Source: RUG714 sp964623515 (GTDB taxonomy: Bacteria; Bacillota; Clostridia; Oscillospirales; Acutalibacteraceae). Taken from it: a DNA stretch of 34,340 nt. Where the stretch lies: positions 1 through 34,340 of the forward strand of contig CAZURV010000019.1 in NCBI GenBank assembly GCA_964623515.1. Direction: 5' to 3'. The translations under genes were made by a program, and so were the position numbers. Numbering within the stretch: position 1 is the first letter of the stretch; the number at the start of each line of letters is the position of its first letter. The notes under the pieces were generated by a model. The model searched no databases. It was not told the origin of the DNA and worked only from the letters and a program-made list of their open reading frames with translations. Positions 34,216 through 34,340 of this stretch are shown piece by piece.

Positions 34216-34340
34216 TTATCTCTTTGTTGTCACAGACCTTGCTTTACTCCAAGAAGAAAAAATATGCGTTGTTTTCCCGTTTACTTTAACGGTTTTGTAT
34301 GTACGAACACGAACGTAATACTTTTTCTTTGCACTGAGCT
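34216..34340 (-). CDS. 3' end of a secreted Fn3-like protein (partial)
   Basis: The window edge cuts this gene. The last 40 codons read LSAKKKYYVRVRTYKTVKVN then a Trp-Ser-Lys repeat-like end (SSWSKARSVTTKR). This is the typical last strand of fibronectin-type III domains in gut Clostridia surface proteins, where AKKKYYVRVRTY and WSKA are frequent. The function of the whole protein cannot be seen. A hairpin terminator follows. Confidence 0.8.
   Translation of the reverse strand, partial: LSAKKKYYVRVRTYKTVKVNGKTTHIFSSWSKARSVTTKR

Overview
The window looks like chromosomal DNA of an endospore-forming, gut-type Clostridia (Oscillospiraceae/Lachnospiraceae-like). The evidence is an alpha/beta SASP gene, a SpoIID-family protein, YaaT/RicT, a lysine riboswitch, AT-rich sigma-A promoters, some TTG starts, and the end of an Fn3-type secreted protein whose sequence style is common in gut Firmicutes. 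There is no phage, insertion sequence, CRISPR array, rRNA or tRNA.

Layout. Positions 1-7.7 kb (all minus): a polysaccharide pyruvyl transferase-family gene with its own strong promoter, then a fused MacB-type ABC exporter, an ABC-F ATPase, a small lipoprotein and an alpha/beta hydrolase. The gap 7.7-8.2 kb holds a candidate small RNA with promoter, two near-duplicate hairpins and terminator. A YfcE-type phosphodiesterase follows. Positions 9.0-14.7 kb (minus) are one purine salvage operon: xpt, then a BMP-family lipoprotein, its double ATPase and two permeases. Positions 15.2-17.8 kb (minus) are the lysine riboswitch, dapA and lysA. A lone SASP gene (plus) lies at 17.9 kb.

Positions 18.4-21.5 kb (minus) hold an MgtC-family gene followed by a 747-residue zinc-ribbon/membrane/repeat-rich protein. 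Positions 21.6-24.9 kb (minus) hold holB and yaaT, then a 56-residue ferredoxin with its own promoter, then ychF. An AEC-family transporter and an unknown membrane protein follow (minus). From 27.7 to 33.9 kb (plus) runs a tight six-gene cluster: SpoIID-like protein, two FAD oxidoreductases, a HAD nucleotidase, a D-2-hydroxyacid dehydrogenase and ung. The window ends in the 3' part of an Fn3-like gene (minus).

Most protein genes are housekeeping or metabolic and belong to known families. The less explained material is between genes: the tandem-hairpin RNA candidate at about 7.9-8.0 kb, and two families of structured intergenic repeats (family 1: three copies; family 2: two copies) that lie directly after stop codons. 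In family 2 the last hairpin of one copy is the exact reverse complement of that in the other.
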